Below, in pieces: positions 8,797 through 17,562 of a stretch of DNA of 53,865 nucleotides. Position 1 is the first letter of the stretch. Every line of letters begins with the position of its first letter. The notes beneath the pieces are model-generated. The model had not been told where the DNA came from and made no database searches. It saw only the letters and a program-made list of their open reading frames with translations. Made by a program: the position numbers and the translations under genes. This DNA is from Saprospiraceae bacterium (GTDB lineage: Bacteria; Bacteroidota; Bacteroidia; Chitinophagales; Saprospiraceae), in NCBI GenBank assembly GCA_016787525.1, contig JAEUUP010000006.1, positions 1 through 53,865 of the forward strand, in the 5' to 3' direction.

Positions 8797-9543
8797 ATGA
8801 AAACATATAAAATCTTGCTCGTTGACGACGAGTTTTTAGCCCTCAATCTTTTGGAACAATTTGCAAAAGAATTGCCAGATTTGGAATTGGTTGGCAAATG
8901 TAAATCGCCGATTCAGGCATTGGACATATTGCAAAAAGAGCCGATTGATATTTTATTTTTGGACATTCAAATGCCCGTTTTGAGTGGTACAAATCTGCTG
9001 AAAACCCTGCAACGTCCGCCTGCCACCATTTTCACAACGGCTTACAGTGAACACGCTGTCGAGGCTTTTGACCTCAATGCTGTGGATTATTTGCTCAAAC
9101 CGTTTAGTTTTGAGCGTTTTTTGCAAGCTGTGAACAAGGCGAAAGACTTTTTGAATAAAAATGCACCCCCTCAGTATGCGCCCAATTTGGAACAAACAAA
9201 CGACAAAAAAGACCCTGAAAATGTAAAAGACTATATGGTAGCCAAAGTAGATGGTCGCATCGAGAAGATATTTTTCAACGATATTCAATATGTTGAAGGT
9301 CTGAAAGAGTACGTCAAAGTCGTGTGTTCGAGCCGCAGTTATGTGATTTTGGAAAGTATGAAAAATTTGGAAGACAATTTGTTGCCGTCAACGGACTTTA
9401 TGCGTGTTCACAAGTCGTATATTGTGGCAAAAAAACGGGTGCAAACCCTCGAAGGCAATCAATTGGATGTGGGTGGAAAAATAAAAATCCCCATCAGTCG
9501 CGAACGCAAAGACGAGGTGGTGAAAACCTTGTTTGGTATCTAA
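8797..9543 (+). CDS. LytTR-family response regulator
   Basis: The 248-residue protein has an N-terminal receiver domain (1-120): acidic pocket D10/D11, phospho-acceptor D56 in LFLDIQMP, and the conserved Lys in YLLKPFS. A C-terminal LytTR DNA-binding domain (about 147-248) follows, with FMRVHKSYIV near the end. The linker contains APPQYAPN, encoded by the decamer at 9167. Partner of the adjacent kinase. LytTR regulators bind promoter-proximal direct repeats; I did not find an obvious pair. The gene ends 10 nt before the OHCU decarboxylase gene, so cotranscription is likely. Confidence 0.93.
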   Translation: MKTYKILLVDDEFLALNLLEQFAKELPDLELVGKCKSPIQALDILQKEPIDILFLDIQMPVLSGTNLLKTLQRPPATIFTTAYSEHAVEAFDLNAVDYLLKPFSFERFLQAVNKAKDFLNKNAPPQYAPNLEQTNDKKDPENVKDYMVAKVDGRIEKIFFNDIQYVEGLKEYVKVVCSSRSYVILESMKNLEDNLLPSTDFMRVHKSYIVAKKRVQTLEGNQLDVGGKIKIPISRERKDEVVKTLFGI

Positions 9544-9553
9544 AAAATAGGAT

Positions 9554-10420
9554 ATGGATTTACAAACTTTGAATCAAAAAGAGACCCCCTCAGTACACGA
9601 AGCTTTATTTCAATGTTGTGGTTCGACTCGCTGGGTCAATCAACTCATCAGCTTTTTCCCTTTTGCTTCGGAATTGGATTTGGTCAAAAAAGCCACCGAT
9701 ATTTGGTACAATCACTGCACCGAAGCTGATTACAGGGAAGCTTTTACACACCATCCCAAAATTGGCGATGTCAAAAGTCTGAGAGAAAAATTTGCCTCGA
9801 CACAACATCTCGCAGGCAAAGAGCAAGCAGGTGTGCAAACGGCTTCGACCGCAACTATCGAGCGTTTGGCACAAGCTAATAGCGAATATGAAGCGAAAAA
9901 TGGCTTTATTTTCATCGTTTGTGCCACAGGCAAATCGGCAGATGAAATGTTGCGCTTGTTAGAAGAGCGTTTGCAAAACACACCCGAAGAAGAATTGGCT
10001 ATCGCGATGGGCGAGCAACATAAAATCACGATTATTCGCTTGAAAAAATTGTTGACTGAGGGGGATTGGTCAAATTTGCCTGTGAGTCAGATTACGACAC
10101 ATGTTTTGGACACTTCTATTGGGAAAACAGGTCAAAATATGTCCATTCGTCTGCAAACTTTCAAAAATAATCAATGGCAAACGCTTGCACAAGGCGTGAC
10201 AAATAAAGACGGTCGCATCGGCGATTTGTTACCCGCTTGCCGCAACCTGCCACCCGACCATTATCGCATGGTGTTCGACACAGGTAACTACTACAAAAAC
10301 CTGACGATTCGCACTTTCTATCCCTCAGTGGACATTTCTTTTACGGTTTTTGACGACACTCATTATCATGTGCCTTTGTTGGTCAATCCATTTGGATATA
10401 GCACTTATCGAGGGAGTTAA
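9554..10420 (+). CDS. Bifunctional OHCU decarboxylase / 5-hydroxyisourate hydrolase
   Basis: The 288-residue protein joins two consecutive enzymes of urate degradation and yields (S)-allantoin. Residues 1-168 are the OHCU decarboxylase: catalytic His67 in HHPKIGD, then KEQAG and GEQHKITIIRL. Residues 183-288 are the transthyretin-like HIU hydrolase: His183 in HVLD, Arg in DGRIGD, His in THYHVPLL and the C-terminal YRGS signature. The domain order matches the plant allantoin synthase fusion. The two domains meet at LLTEGDW, where a near-copy of the decamer (10054) encodes the TEG; a full copy (9586) encodes TPSV near the N terminus. No peroxisomal signal is expected. No urate oxidase accompanies it in the window. 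Confidence 0.93.
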   Translation: MDLQTLNQKETPSVHEALFQCCGSTRWVNQLISFFPFASELDLVKKATDIWYNHCTEADYREAFTHHPKIGDVKSLREKFASTQHLAGKEQAGVQTASTATIERLAQANSEYEAKNGFIFIVCATGKSADEMLRLLEERLQNTPEEELAIAMGEQHKITIIRLKKLLTEGDWSNLPVSQITTHVLDTSIGKTGQNMSIRLQTFKNNQWQTLAQGVTNKDGRIGDLLPACRNLPPDHYRMVFDTGNYYKNLTIRTFYPSVDISFTVFDDTHYHVPLLVNPFGYSTYRGS

Positions 10421-10597
10421 GGCTCAGTAAAGTCACCCATTATTGGTTGAGTGGTAAATCGGAAAAACCTTGTTTTGAGCATTAAATTTGAAAACTTCTT
10501 TCAGCCTTTTCGTTTTTTTGGAAAAAATATAGGGTTTCTCAAAAAACAAGAATAGATTTAAGGCTTTTTTGACATTTAATCAACGAGATTCTACGAG

Positions 10598-11299
10598 ATG
10601 GCAAGTTTACATTTGGAAGCTCAAGTAGGCGATATCGCCGAATCTGTTTTGCTACCTGGCGACCCTTTGCGCGCCAAACACGTCGCCGAAACCTTTTTAG
10701 AAAATGCGGTTTGTTACAACCGTGTGCGTGGCATGTTGGGATTCACAGGCTACTACAAAGGCAAACGCGTTTCGATTCAAGGGTCGGGGATGGGTATGGG
10801 TAGTGCAGGCATTTATGTCCATGAATTGATAAACAATTATCATGTCAAAAACATCATCCGAGTTGGCACGTGTGGTGCATTGCAACGCGATTTAGATTTG
10901 GGACAAGTCATCATCGCCATGAGTGCGTCGGGCGATAGTGATGCCAATGCGCACCTTTTCAAAGGTCTGCACTTTGCAGCTACGGCTGATTTTGATTTGT
11001 TGTATCGCGCTTACGAAAAAGCTAAAGAGTTGAATATCAATACAAAACAAGGCACGATTTTTAGTTCCAACACTTTTTATGACACTGAACCGAATCGGTG
11101 GGATGTATGGGAAAAACATGGTATTTTAGGTGTCGAAATGGAGTCGCAAATTCTGTTCACAATAGCCAAACGTTTTGGCGCAAAAGCTTTGTCCATTCTC
11201 ACTGTCAGCGATAATATTTTAACAGGCGAGTCGTCGAGCCAGAAAGAACGTGAACAATCCTATATGGATATGATGAGAATTGCCTTAGAAATAGCATAA
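10598..11299 (+). CDS. deoD: Purine nucleoside phosphorylase, DeoD type
   Basis: The 233-residue enzyme splits purine (deoxy)nucleosides with phosphate into base and pentose-1-phosphate. Family motifs include LPGDPLRAKHVAE near residues 19-31, GSGMGMGSAGIY (phosphate and ribose site) near 64-75, VEMES near 179-183 and LTVSDN (catalytic Asp) near 203-208. Length fits the hexameric class. It lies 177 nt after the decarboxylase gene in the same direction, so it may have its own promoter. It contains no exact decamer copy, unlike most genes around it. It feeds guanine and hypoxanthine into the downstream deaminase and dehydrogenase. Confidence 0.95.
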   Translation: MASLHLEAQVGDIAESVLLPGDPLRAKHVAETFLENAVCYNRVRGMLGFTGYYKGKRVSIQGSGMGMGSAGIYVHELINNYHVKNIIRVGTCGALQRDLDLGQVIIAMSASGDSDANAHLFKGLHFAATADFDLLYRAYEKAKELNINTKQGTIFSSNTFYDTEPNRWDVWEKHGILGVEMESQILFTIAKRFGAKALSILTVSDNILTGESSSQKEREQSYMDMMRIALEIA

Positions 11300-11375
11300 T
11301 ATTTAAGGAGACATATCGGTAATAGGAAACTTGGGTAGCCCCCCTCAGTATGTGAACCAAAAACAGGATAGAAAA

Positions 11376-11864
11376 ATGATTAAAAAAAGTGTCAAAGTCG
11401 AATATTCAGAATATGAAACTTTAGAAGAATTGGACGAGATAGATAATAAATTGATAAACAAAGCCATAGAAATTGCAAAAAAATCCTATTCGCCTTATTC
11501 TCAATTCCCAGTGGGTGCTGCTGTTTTGCTCGATAATGGCAAAATCTTCGCAGGCAACAACCAAGAGAACATTGCTTATCCGTCAGGAACGTGTGCAGAA
11601 CGGAGTGTTTTGAACTATGTGCATGGCAATTTTCCTAAAAACCGAATCAAAATCCTCGCTGTCACGGCATTGAATACGGCTTCGTTGATTCCCGTTTCGC
11701 CTTGTGGTTTTTGTCGTCAAGTCATCGTCGAGATGGAACGACTGCAAGGGGAGCCGATGAAAGTGATTTTGCATAAAATCGGTGGCTCTACTTTTGTTTT
11801 TGATGCGGCATTCGCCCTGTTGCCACTGGCTTTTGATGATGATATTTTAAAAAATAAAGAATAA
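11376..11864 (+). CDS. cdd: Cytidine deaminase
   Basis: I start at the ATG at 11376 (162 residues) rather than a TTG at 11331, whose extension crosses an intergenic decamer (11341). The enzyme deaminates cytidine and deoxycytidine. The zinc site is seen as CAERS (Cys-Ala-Glu) and PCGFCRQV. The substrate loop is YSPYSQFPVGAA, with AGNNQENIAYPSGT after it. A charged N-terminal extension of about 25 residues precedes the core. It sits between two purine genes, giving a mixed nucleoside salvage unit. Confidence 0.93.
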   Translation: MIKKSVKVEYSEYETLEELDEIDNKLINKAIEIAKKSYSPYSQFPVGAAVLLDNGKIFAGNNQENIAYPSGTCAERSVLNYVHGNFPKNRIKILAVTALNTASLIPVSPCGFCRQVIVEMERLQGEPMKVILHKIGGSTFVFDAAFALLPLAFDDDILKNKE

Positions 11865-11875
11865 AACAACGCAAA

Positions 11876-12352
11876 ATGACCGAAAACGATAAAAAATTCA
11901 TGCGTCGTGCCATCGAATTGTCGCGACAAGGTATGTCGAGCAATCAAGGTGGGCCATTCGGAGCAGTGATTGTAAAAGATGGAAAAATCATCGGAGAAGG
12001 GAACAATCAAGTGACATCCACGAATGACCCGACGGCTCATGCCGAAGTGGTGGCTATCCGAAACGCTTGTAAAACATTGAATACCTTTCAGTTGGATGGC
12101 TGCGTCGTTTATACTTCTTGTGAGCCTTGCCCGATGTGTTTGGGGGCTATTTACTGGGCAAGACCTGCTAAAATCTTCTACGGTTGCGATAAAAACGATG
12201 CAGCAGCTATCGGTTTTGACGATGATTTCATTTACAAAGAAATCAGTTTAGAGATGGACAAAAGAATGATTCCAACCGCACAAATGCTTCAAAATGAAGC
12301 CAATGAGGTATTCAACGAATGGGCTTCGAAGTCAGACCGAACGGACTACTGA
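11876..12352 (+). CDS. guaD: Guanine deaminase (cytidine-deaminase fold)
   Basis: The 158-residue zinc enzyme converts guanine to xanthine. The zinc ligands are in HAEVVAIR and TSCEPCPMCLGAIYWAR. Length, the GGPFGAVIVKDGK opening and the C terminus WASKSDRTDY resemble the Bacillus subtilis GuaD type rather than TadA tRNA deaminase, although TadA cannot be fully excluded. It starts 11 nt after the cytidine deaminase stop, and the product would be the substrate of the xanthine dehydrogenase next door. Its TGA stop (12350-12352) lies inside a decamer copy (12347-12356), the only in-gene copy in this reading frame. Confidence 0.87.
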   Translation: MTENDKKFMRRAIELSRQGMSSNQGGPFGAVIVKDGKIIGEGNNQVTSTNDPTAHAEVVAIRNACKTLNTFQLDGCVVYTSCEPCPMCLGAIYWARPAKIFYGCDKNDAAAIGFDDDFIYKEISLEMDKRMIPTAQMLQNEANEVFNEWASKSDRTDY

Positions 12353-12495
12353 GGGGATAGATGAGGTGTTTGAAAGAGGTTTTTACCAAAGATAAAAAGC
12401 CTTTTTTATAACAAAATCTTGTTTTTATCTCGACGAATACGGTTGGAAGTTTGTCCAATCACTCCTTAATTCTCCACTATAAACTAAGTAAATCC

Positions 12496-15400
12496 ATGAT
12501 TTCTTTCATTTTAAACAACCAAACCGTCCATACAGACCACGCTTCGGGCAGTGCTTTGCTCGATTTCATTCGTTACGAAAAATTACTGAGGGGTACTAAA
12601 ATCGGTTGTCGCGAAGGCGATTGTGGGGCTTGTACGGTCTTAGTGGGCGACATTCAGGACGGAGAATTGCGCTATCAGTCTATGACTTCTTGCCTTTTGC
12701 CTTTGGCTAATGTGCAAGGCAAACACGTTTTGACCGTTGAAGGCATCAACCAATCCACGTTGACTCCTGTGCAGCAACTCTTGGTCGAAACGAATGGAAC
12801 CCAATGCGGTTTTTGCACCATTGGATTTGTGATGTCATTGACGGGTTTTGCATTGGACAATAAAACGACTTTTGAGAAAGGTGTCAAAGCCGTTGATGGC
12901 AATATTTGCCGTTGCACGGGCTATAAATCCATTGAAAGAGCCATAGCAGGTTTGGTTGAAAAATTAGACAATCGCCCCGATGAAAAAACACTGGATTGGT
13001 TGATTGAACAAGGCTTTGTACCTGCTTATTTGAAAGACATAAAAGAGCGTTTACTGGCTTTCAAACAAGCAGAAGTGACGGATAATCAATTAGAAACAGT
13101 TGATTATAAAATCGCAGGTGGAACAGATTTGATGGTGCAAAAACACCACGCGTTGAAAAAAGCTAAGACCCAACATTTGGTGCATCAGACTCAACTCAAA
13201 GGTATCAAATTCGAGAACAACGTTTGTCAAATTAGCGCAGGAACGACGGTGACAGAATTGGCAGAATCCATTGATTTTCAACGTATTTTTCCTAATAGTG
13301 AGCCCTATTTCAAACTCGTTTCTTCTACGCCGATTCGCAATATGGCGACAGTTGGTGGCAATCTTGTCAATGCTTCGCCGATTGGTGATTTATCTATTTT
13401 TTTCTTGGCTTTGGACAGCACTTTGCTGTTGGCAAACGGTGAAAAACGGCGTTTAGTACCGCTCAAACAATTCTTTTTAGATTATAAAAAAATTGAAAAA
13501 ACGGCTGAAGAAATCATCGAATCCATCTCATTTGAAGTGCCACAGCAAATGTGGTTTTTCAATTTTGAAAAAGTAAGCAAACGGACGCATTTGGACATTG
13601 CAAGCTTCAATTCTGCTTGCCAAATAGTCGTTGATACTGAGGGGGTCGTTGTTTCGGCTCATATTTCGGGTGGTGGTTTGGCTGCTGTGCCTAAGTATTT
13701 TGCGAAAGCTTCTGCCTTTTTGATTGGGAAAAAAATAGAGGATGAAACGGTTGCTCATTGCTTGGATATTGCCGAATCTGAAACATCACCTATCAGCGAT
13801 GCACGTGGCTCTGTAGCGTATAAAAAGCTGTTGTTCAAGCAGTTATTGAGGTGTCATTTTCATAAATATTTGAATAAAACAGAATCAGAACCGCCTAAAA
13901 TAGTGTCTATTGCCTCTGAAAATTTTGATAATACCAAAACAGAAAATGCAGCCGTTAATATTGATGCCGTGGGCCATGTCACGGGTAGGAGTGTCTATGT
14001 GGACGACATGCCTGTGATGGAAGGAACGGTTTTTATCAAAGTATTCGATGCGCCGATTGCACACGGCAAAATCACACATTTAGACTATTCAGAAGCTGAA
14101 AATACTGAGGGGGTCATCAAGATTTTTTCGCATAAAGATATTGTTGGACGCAATCAAATTGGTGGCATCGTTGAAGACGAACCTTTGTTGGCAGAAGATG
14201 AAATTCACTTTTGGGGACAACCTATTTTATTGATTGTTGCTGAGAATGAAGACAGCGCGGAGGAGGCTTTGAAACGCATCAGATTGGAAACGGAAGCCTT
14301 GCCTGTCATCACAAGCCCGAGAGAAGCCTATAAAAAAGGCTCTTTATTGCACAATTCACGCACTTTTTCGAACGGAAACGTGCAACAAGCCTTTGAAAAT
14401 GCAAGATATATTTTTGAAGGTGTCGCCGAATCGGGAGGTCAAGAGCATTTGTATTTAGAAACTCAAGGTGCATACGCCTATCCGACCGAACAAGGTGGTG
14501 TGAAAGTGCATAGTTCTACTCAAGGCCCGACGCAAGTGCAACGGACGATTGCCAAAGTGTTGGGCGTAGGTATGCACCAAGTAGAAGTGGATGTGACGCG
14601 TTTGGGCGGTGGTTTTGGTGGCAAAGAAGACCAAGCAAGTGGTTGGGCCGCAATGGTCGCTTTGGTTGCTTTTGTTCTGAAAAAGCCTGCAAAAATTGTG
14701 TTACATCGCATGGAAGATATGCGAATGACGGGCAAAAGGCATCCATATCAAAGCGATTACAAAATTGGCTTGGACGAACATCTGAACATCGTTGCCTATA
14801 AAGCCACGTTTTTTCAAAACGGTGGAGCGGCAGCAGATTTGTCGCCTGCGGTGATGGAGCGCACACTTTTTCATGCTACGAATGCTTATGCTGTTCCAAA
14901 TGTTGAAGTGACGGCACATTGTTGTAAGACAAATTTGCCGCCCAATACAGCTTTTAGAGGTTTCGGTGGTCCACAAGGTATGTTCGTGATGGAATCTGCG
15001 ATACACCATGCGGCACGTAGTTTGGGTGTTTCGGTGGCTGAAATCCAGAAAAAAAACTTGGTTACTGAGGGGTATGAATTGTCGTATGGTCAAGTTTTGA
15101 CGCAAACAGAAGCCCAAAAAACTTGGCAAACTTTAGAAAAACAGGCTCATATTGAAGCAAAACGAGCTGAAATCGCCGATTTTAACGCAAAAAATAAATT
15201 TGTCAAAAAAGGGATGGCCGTGATGCCCATCTGTTTTGGTATTTCATTCACCAACACCATGATGAATCATGCGCGGGCATTGGTGCATATTTATTCGGAC
15301 GGGACAGTGAGCGTGAGTACAGGCGCAGTCGAGATGGGGCAGGGTGTGAATACTAAAATGATGCAGATTGTCGCACAAGAATTTGGTCTGAAAAATGACA

Positions 15401-16206
15401 ATATTCGTTTGGCGACAACCAATACCTTGCGCGTTGCCAATACATCGCCTTCGGCAGCGAGTGCAACAGCAGATTTGAATGGTAAAGCGGTTTTAGATGC
15501 ATGCCAACAACTCAAAACACGTTTGGTAGAATGGGTGAAAACTAAAACCAACAGTGATGCCGATATTGTGTTTGAATCAGAAACTGTAAGCGCAGGCGAT
15601 GCTGTTTTCACATGGAAAGAGATTGTTTTTGAAGCTTTTACAAAAAGGATAAACCTCAGTGCGAAGGGTCACTATGCCACGCCAGAAATTCACTTCGACA
15701 AAAAAACGGAGAAAGGGCATCCTTTTGCTTATCATGTGTACGGCAGCGCATTGTTTGAAGTGACTATTGATTGTCTGCGTGGTACTTACGATTTTGATGC
15801 CGTGCAGGTTGTGCATGATTTCGGAAAAAGCATGAGTTCGTTGGTGGATTTGGGGCAAATTGAAGGCGGTTTGGTGCAAGGCATGGGTTGGATGACGATG
15901 GAAGAAGTCGTGTACAACGAACAAGGAAAATTGCTTTCCAATGCTCTTTCGACTTACAAAGTACCCGATATTTATGCCGTTCCGAGACAATTGAACGTTT
16001 CTTTTTTAGATACTGAGGGGCACGATTACGCTATTTACAAGTCAAAAGCAGTGGGTGAGCCGCCTTTGATGTATGGTATTGGTGCTTATTTCGCTTTGGT
16101 AGAAGGTATTTTAGCTTTCAATCCCAAAGCCTCTATTGAGTACATTGCGCCAATGACACCCGAACGTGTTTTGATGGCATTGTATAGTCGAAATGAAGAA
16201 AAATAA
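12496..16206 (+). CDS. Xanthine dehydrogenase, single-chain
   Basis: I start at the ATG at 12496 (1236 residues); a TTG at 12451 would add an unsupported tail. All three cofactor modules sit in one chain, as in the eukaryotic enzyme; many bacteria use separate subunits. Module 1 holds two 2Fe-2S clusters: C38, C43, C46, C66, then C104, C107, C138, C140. Module 2 (about 200-380) binds FAD (IAGGTDLM, TVGGNLVNASPIGD). Module 3 (from about 500) binds molybdopterin, with RLGGGFGGKE, the substrate Arg in NTAFRGFGGPQG and the catalytic Glu in KAVGEPPLMYG. These residues match xanthine rather than aldehyde oxidases. It oxidises hypoxanthine and xanthine to urate. Five decamers (12584, 13635, 14103, 15063, 16011) lie in the gene. 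Confidence 0.94.
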   Translation: MISFILNNQTVHTDHASGSALLDFIRYEKLLRGTKIGCREGDCGACTVLVGDIQDGELRYQSMTSCLLPLANVQGKHVLTVEGINQSTLTPVQQLLVETNGTQCGFCTIGFVMSLTGFALDNKTTFEKGVKAVDGNICRCTGYKSIERAIAGLVEKLDNRPDEKTLDWLIEQGFVPAYLKDIKERLLAFKQAEVTDNQLETVDYKIAGGTDLMVQKHHALKKAKTQHLVHQTQLKGIKFENNVCQISAGTTVTELAESIDFQRIFPNSEPYFKLVSSTPIRNMATVGGNLVNASPIGDLSIFFLALDSTLLLANGEKRRLVPLKQFFLDYKKIEKTAEEIIESISFEVPQQMWFFNFEKVSKRTHLDIASFNSACQIVVDTEGVVVSAHISGGGLAAVPKYFAKASAFLIGKKIEDETVAHCLDIAESETSPISDARGSVAYKKLLFKQLLRCHFHKYLNKTESEPPKIVSIASENFDNTKTENAAVNIDAVGHVTGRSVYVDDMPVMEGTVFIKVFDAPIAHGKITHLDYSEAENTEGVIKIFSHKDIVGRNQIGGIVEDEPLLAEDEIHFWGQPILLIVAENEDSAEEALKRIRLETEALPVITSPREAYKKGSLLHNSRTFSNGNVQQAFENARYIFEGVAESGGQEHLYLETQGAYAYPTEQGGVKVHSSTQGPTQVQRTIAKVLGVGMHQVEVDVTRLGGGFGGKEDQASGWAAMVALVAFVLKKPAKIVLHRMEDMRMTGKRHPYQSDYKIGLDEHLNIVAYKATFFQNGGAAADLSPAVMERTLFHATNAYAVPNVEVTAHCCKTNLPPNTAFRGFGGPQGMFVMESAIHHAARSLGVSVAEIQKKNLVTEGYELSYGQVLTQTEAQKTWQTLEKQAHIEAKRAEIADFNAKNKFVKKGMAVMPICFGISFTNTMMNHARALVHIYSDGTVSVSTGAVEMGQGVNTKMMQIVAQEFGLKNDNIRLATTNTLRVANTSPSAASATADLNGKAVLDACQQLKTRLVEWVKTKTNSDADIVFESETVSAGDAVFTWKEIVFEAFTKRINLSAKGHYATPEIHFDKKTEKGHPFAYHVYGSALFEVTIDCLRGTYDFDAVQVVHDFGKSMSSLVDLGQIEGGLVQGMGWMTMEEVVYNEQGKLLSNALSTYKVPDIYAVPRQLNVSFLDTEGHDYAIYKSKAVGEPPLMYGIGAYFALVEGILAFNPKASIEYIAPMTPERVLMALYSRNEEK

Positions 16207-16209
16207 AAC

Positions 16210-17562
16210 ATGGAAAAAGGAATTTATAGCACTCGTTGTTGGATTGACGGAGGTTTCAGAGAAGCCACAATTTGGTTTTCGGATGGAAAAATCAACGCCA
16301 TTACTGAGGGGGGCGTTTTGAACGACAATGTCGAAAACTTTGGCGATGCGCTCATCATGGCTGGTGCAATTGATGCTCATGCTCACGTCAATGAACCTGG
16401 ACGAACGCATTGGGAAGGATTTGATACAGCAACACAAGCAGCAGCAGCAGGTGGCACGACGACTTTGATAGATATGCCTCTGAATGCCAGTCCTGTGACG
16501 ACAACAGTTGCAGCTTTTGGAGAAAAATTGGCAGCTACGCAAGGCAAAATGCACATCAATTTGGGCTTTTATGGCGGTATTGTACCACAGAATGCAGGCA
16601 AAATAGCTGATTTGGCGCAAAGCGGTGTCTTAGGTATCAAAGCATTTTTGACACATTCGGGCATTGATGAATTTCCAAATGTGACCTTAGAAGACTTGGA
16701 ACAAGCCATGCCTGTTTTAGCAAAATTGAACATACCGCTTTTAGCGCATTGTGAATTAAGTGATGATACTGTTCAAAGAACTCCTTATGGAGAGGAGGGG
16801 CTTTTAGCTGAAAATCCGACAAATTATGCCGCTTATTTAGCCAGTCGCCCGAAAAGTTGGGAGAACAAAGCGGTGCAAATGATGATTGATTTGTGCCGCA
16901 AGCACCAGTGTCCTGTACACATCGTCCATGTGTCGTCGGCGGAAGCTTTGCCGTTGATTGCAGTTGCTAAAGCGGAAGGTTTGCCTTTGACGGCTGAAAC
17001 GTGTAGCCATTATCTTTTTTTTAATGCAGAAGAGATTCCCAATGGCAATACTTTGTACAAATGCGCACCACCCATTAGAGAAAAAGAGAATAACGAACAA
17101 CTCAAAATGGCTCTAAAATCAGGTGTTTTGGATTTTGTGACAACCGACCACTCTCCCGCACCACCCGAAATCAAAGAAATCGAATCGGGTAATCTGAAAA
17201 AGGCGTGGGGCGGCATTTCGGGTTTGCAGTACATGGTGTCGGTGGCTTGGACGAGTTTGAAAGAAACAATGGATTTGGCGCAGTTTATTCCACTTATTAC
17301 CGACAATCCTGCACAGTTTTTAGGCGTTTCGGATAAAAAAGGGCAAATAAAAGTGGGTTTGGATGCTGATTTTACTATTTGGCAACCTGAAGAAACATTT
17401 ATCGTTCAAAAAGAAGAGAATCGCCACAGACACCCCCTCAGTCCGTACAACGAAAAAGAGTTGTTTGGACGCATCGAAGCGACATTTGTAGGCGGTGAAA
17501 AAGTATTTCACAAAACAATCATTAATAAAAACAGAGGTCAATGGATACTCAAAAAACAATAG
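16210..17562 (+). CDS. allB: Allantoinase
   Basis: The 450-residue cyclic amidohydrolase opens allantoin to allantoate. Metal ligands of the family are visible: H57 and H59 in DAHAHVNEPG, the carboxylated Lys at 144 in GIKAFLTHSG, His180 in LLAHCE, His240 in HIVHVSS and the catalytic Asp near 314 in TTDHSPAPP. It starts 3 nt after the dehydrogenase stop and overlaps the allantoicase start by 22 nt, so the three are one operon. A decamer at 16302 encodes ITEGG. The stretch at 16768-16798 appears to be a TEG motif opened by eight extra codons (see findings). Confidence 0.93.
   Translation: MEKGIYSTRCWIDGGFREATIWFSDGKINAITEGGVLNDNVENFGDALIMAGAIDAHAHVNEPGRTHWEGFDTATQAAAAGGTTTLIDMPLNASPVTTTVAAFGEKLAATQGKMHINLGFYGGIVPQNAGKIADLAQSGVLGIKAFLTHSGIDEFPNVTLEDLEQAMPVLAKLNIPLLAHCELSDDTVQRTPYGEEGLLAENPTNYAAYLASRPKSWENKAVQMMIDLCRKHQCPVHIVHVSSAEALPLIAVAKAEGLPLTAETCSHYLFFNAEEIPNGNTLYKCAPPIREKENNEQLKMALKSGVLDFVTTDHSPAPPEIKEIESGNLKKAWGGISGLQYMVSVAWTSLKETMDLAQFIPLITDNPAQFLGVSDKKGQIKVGLDADFTIWQPEETFIVQKEENRHRHPLSPYNEKELFGRIEATFVGGEKVFHKTIINKNRGQWILKKQ
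16768..16798. repeat. 31-bp hairpin-bearing sequence shared with alcohol dehydrogenase gene (copy 2)
   Basis: This matches 745-775 at 28 of 31 positions with a conserved CTCC...GGAG stem. It is read in frame in allantoinase as TVQRTPYGEEG. Removing 24 nt between ACT and GAGGGG would restore ACTGAGGGG, the dispersed decamer core. Confidence 0.55.
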
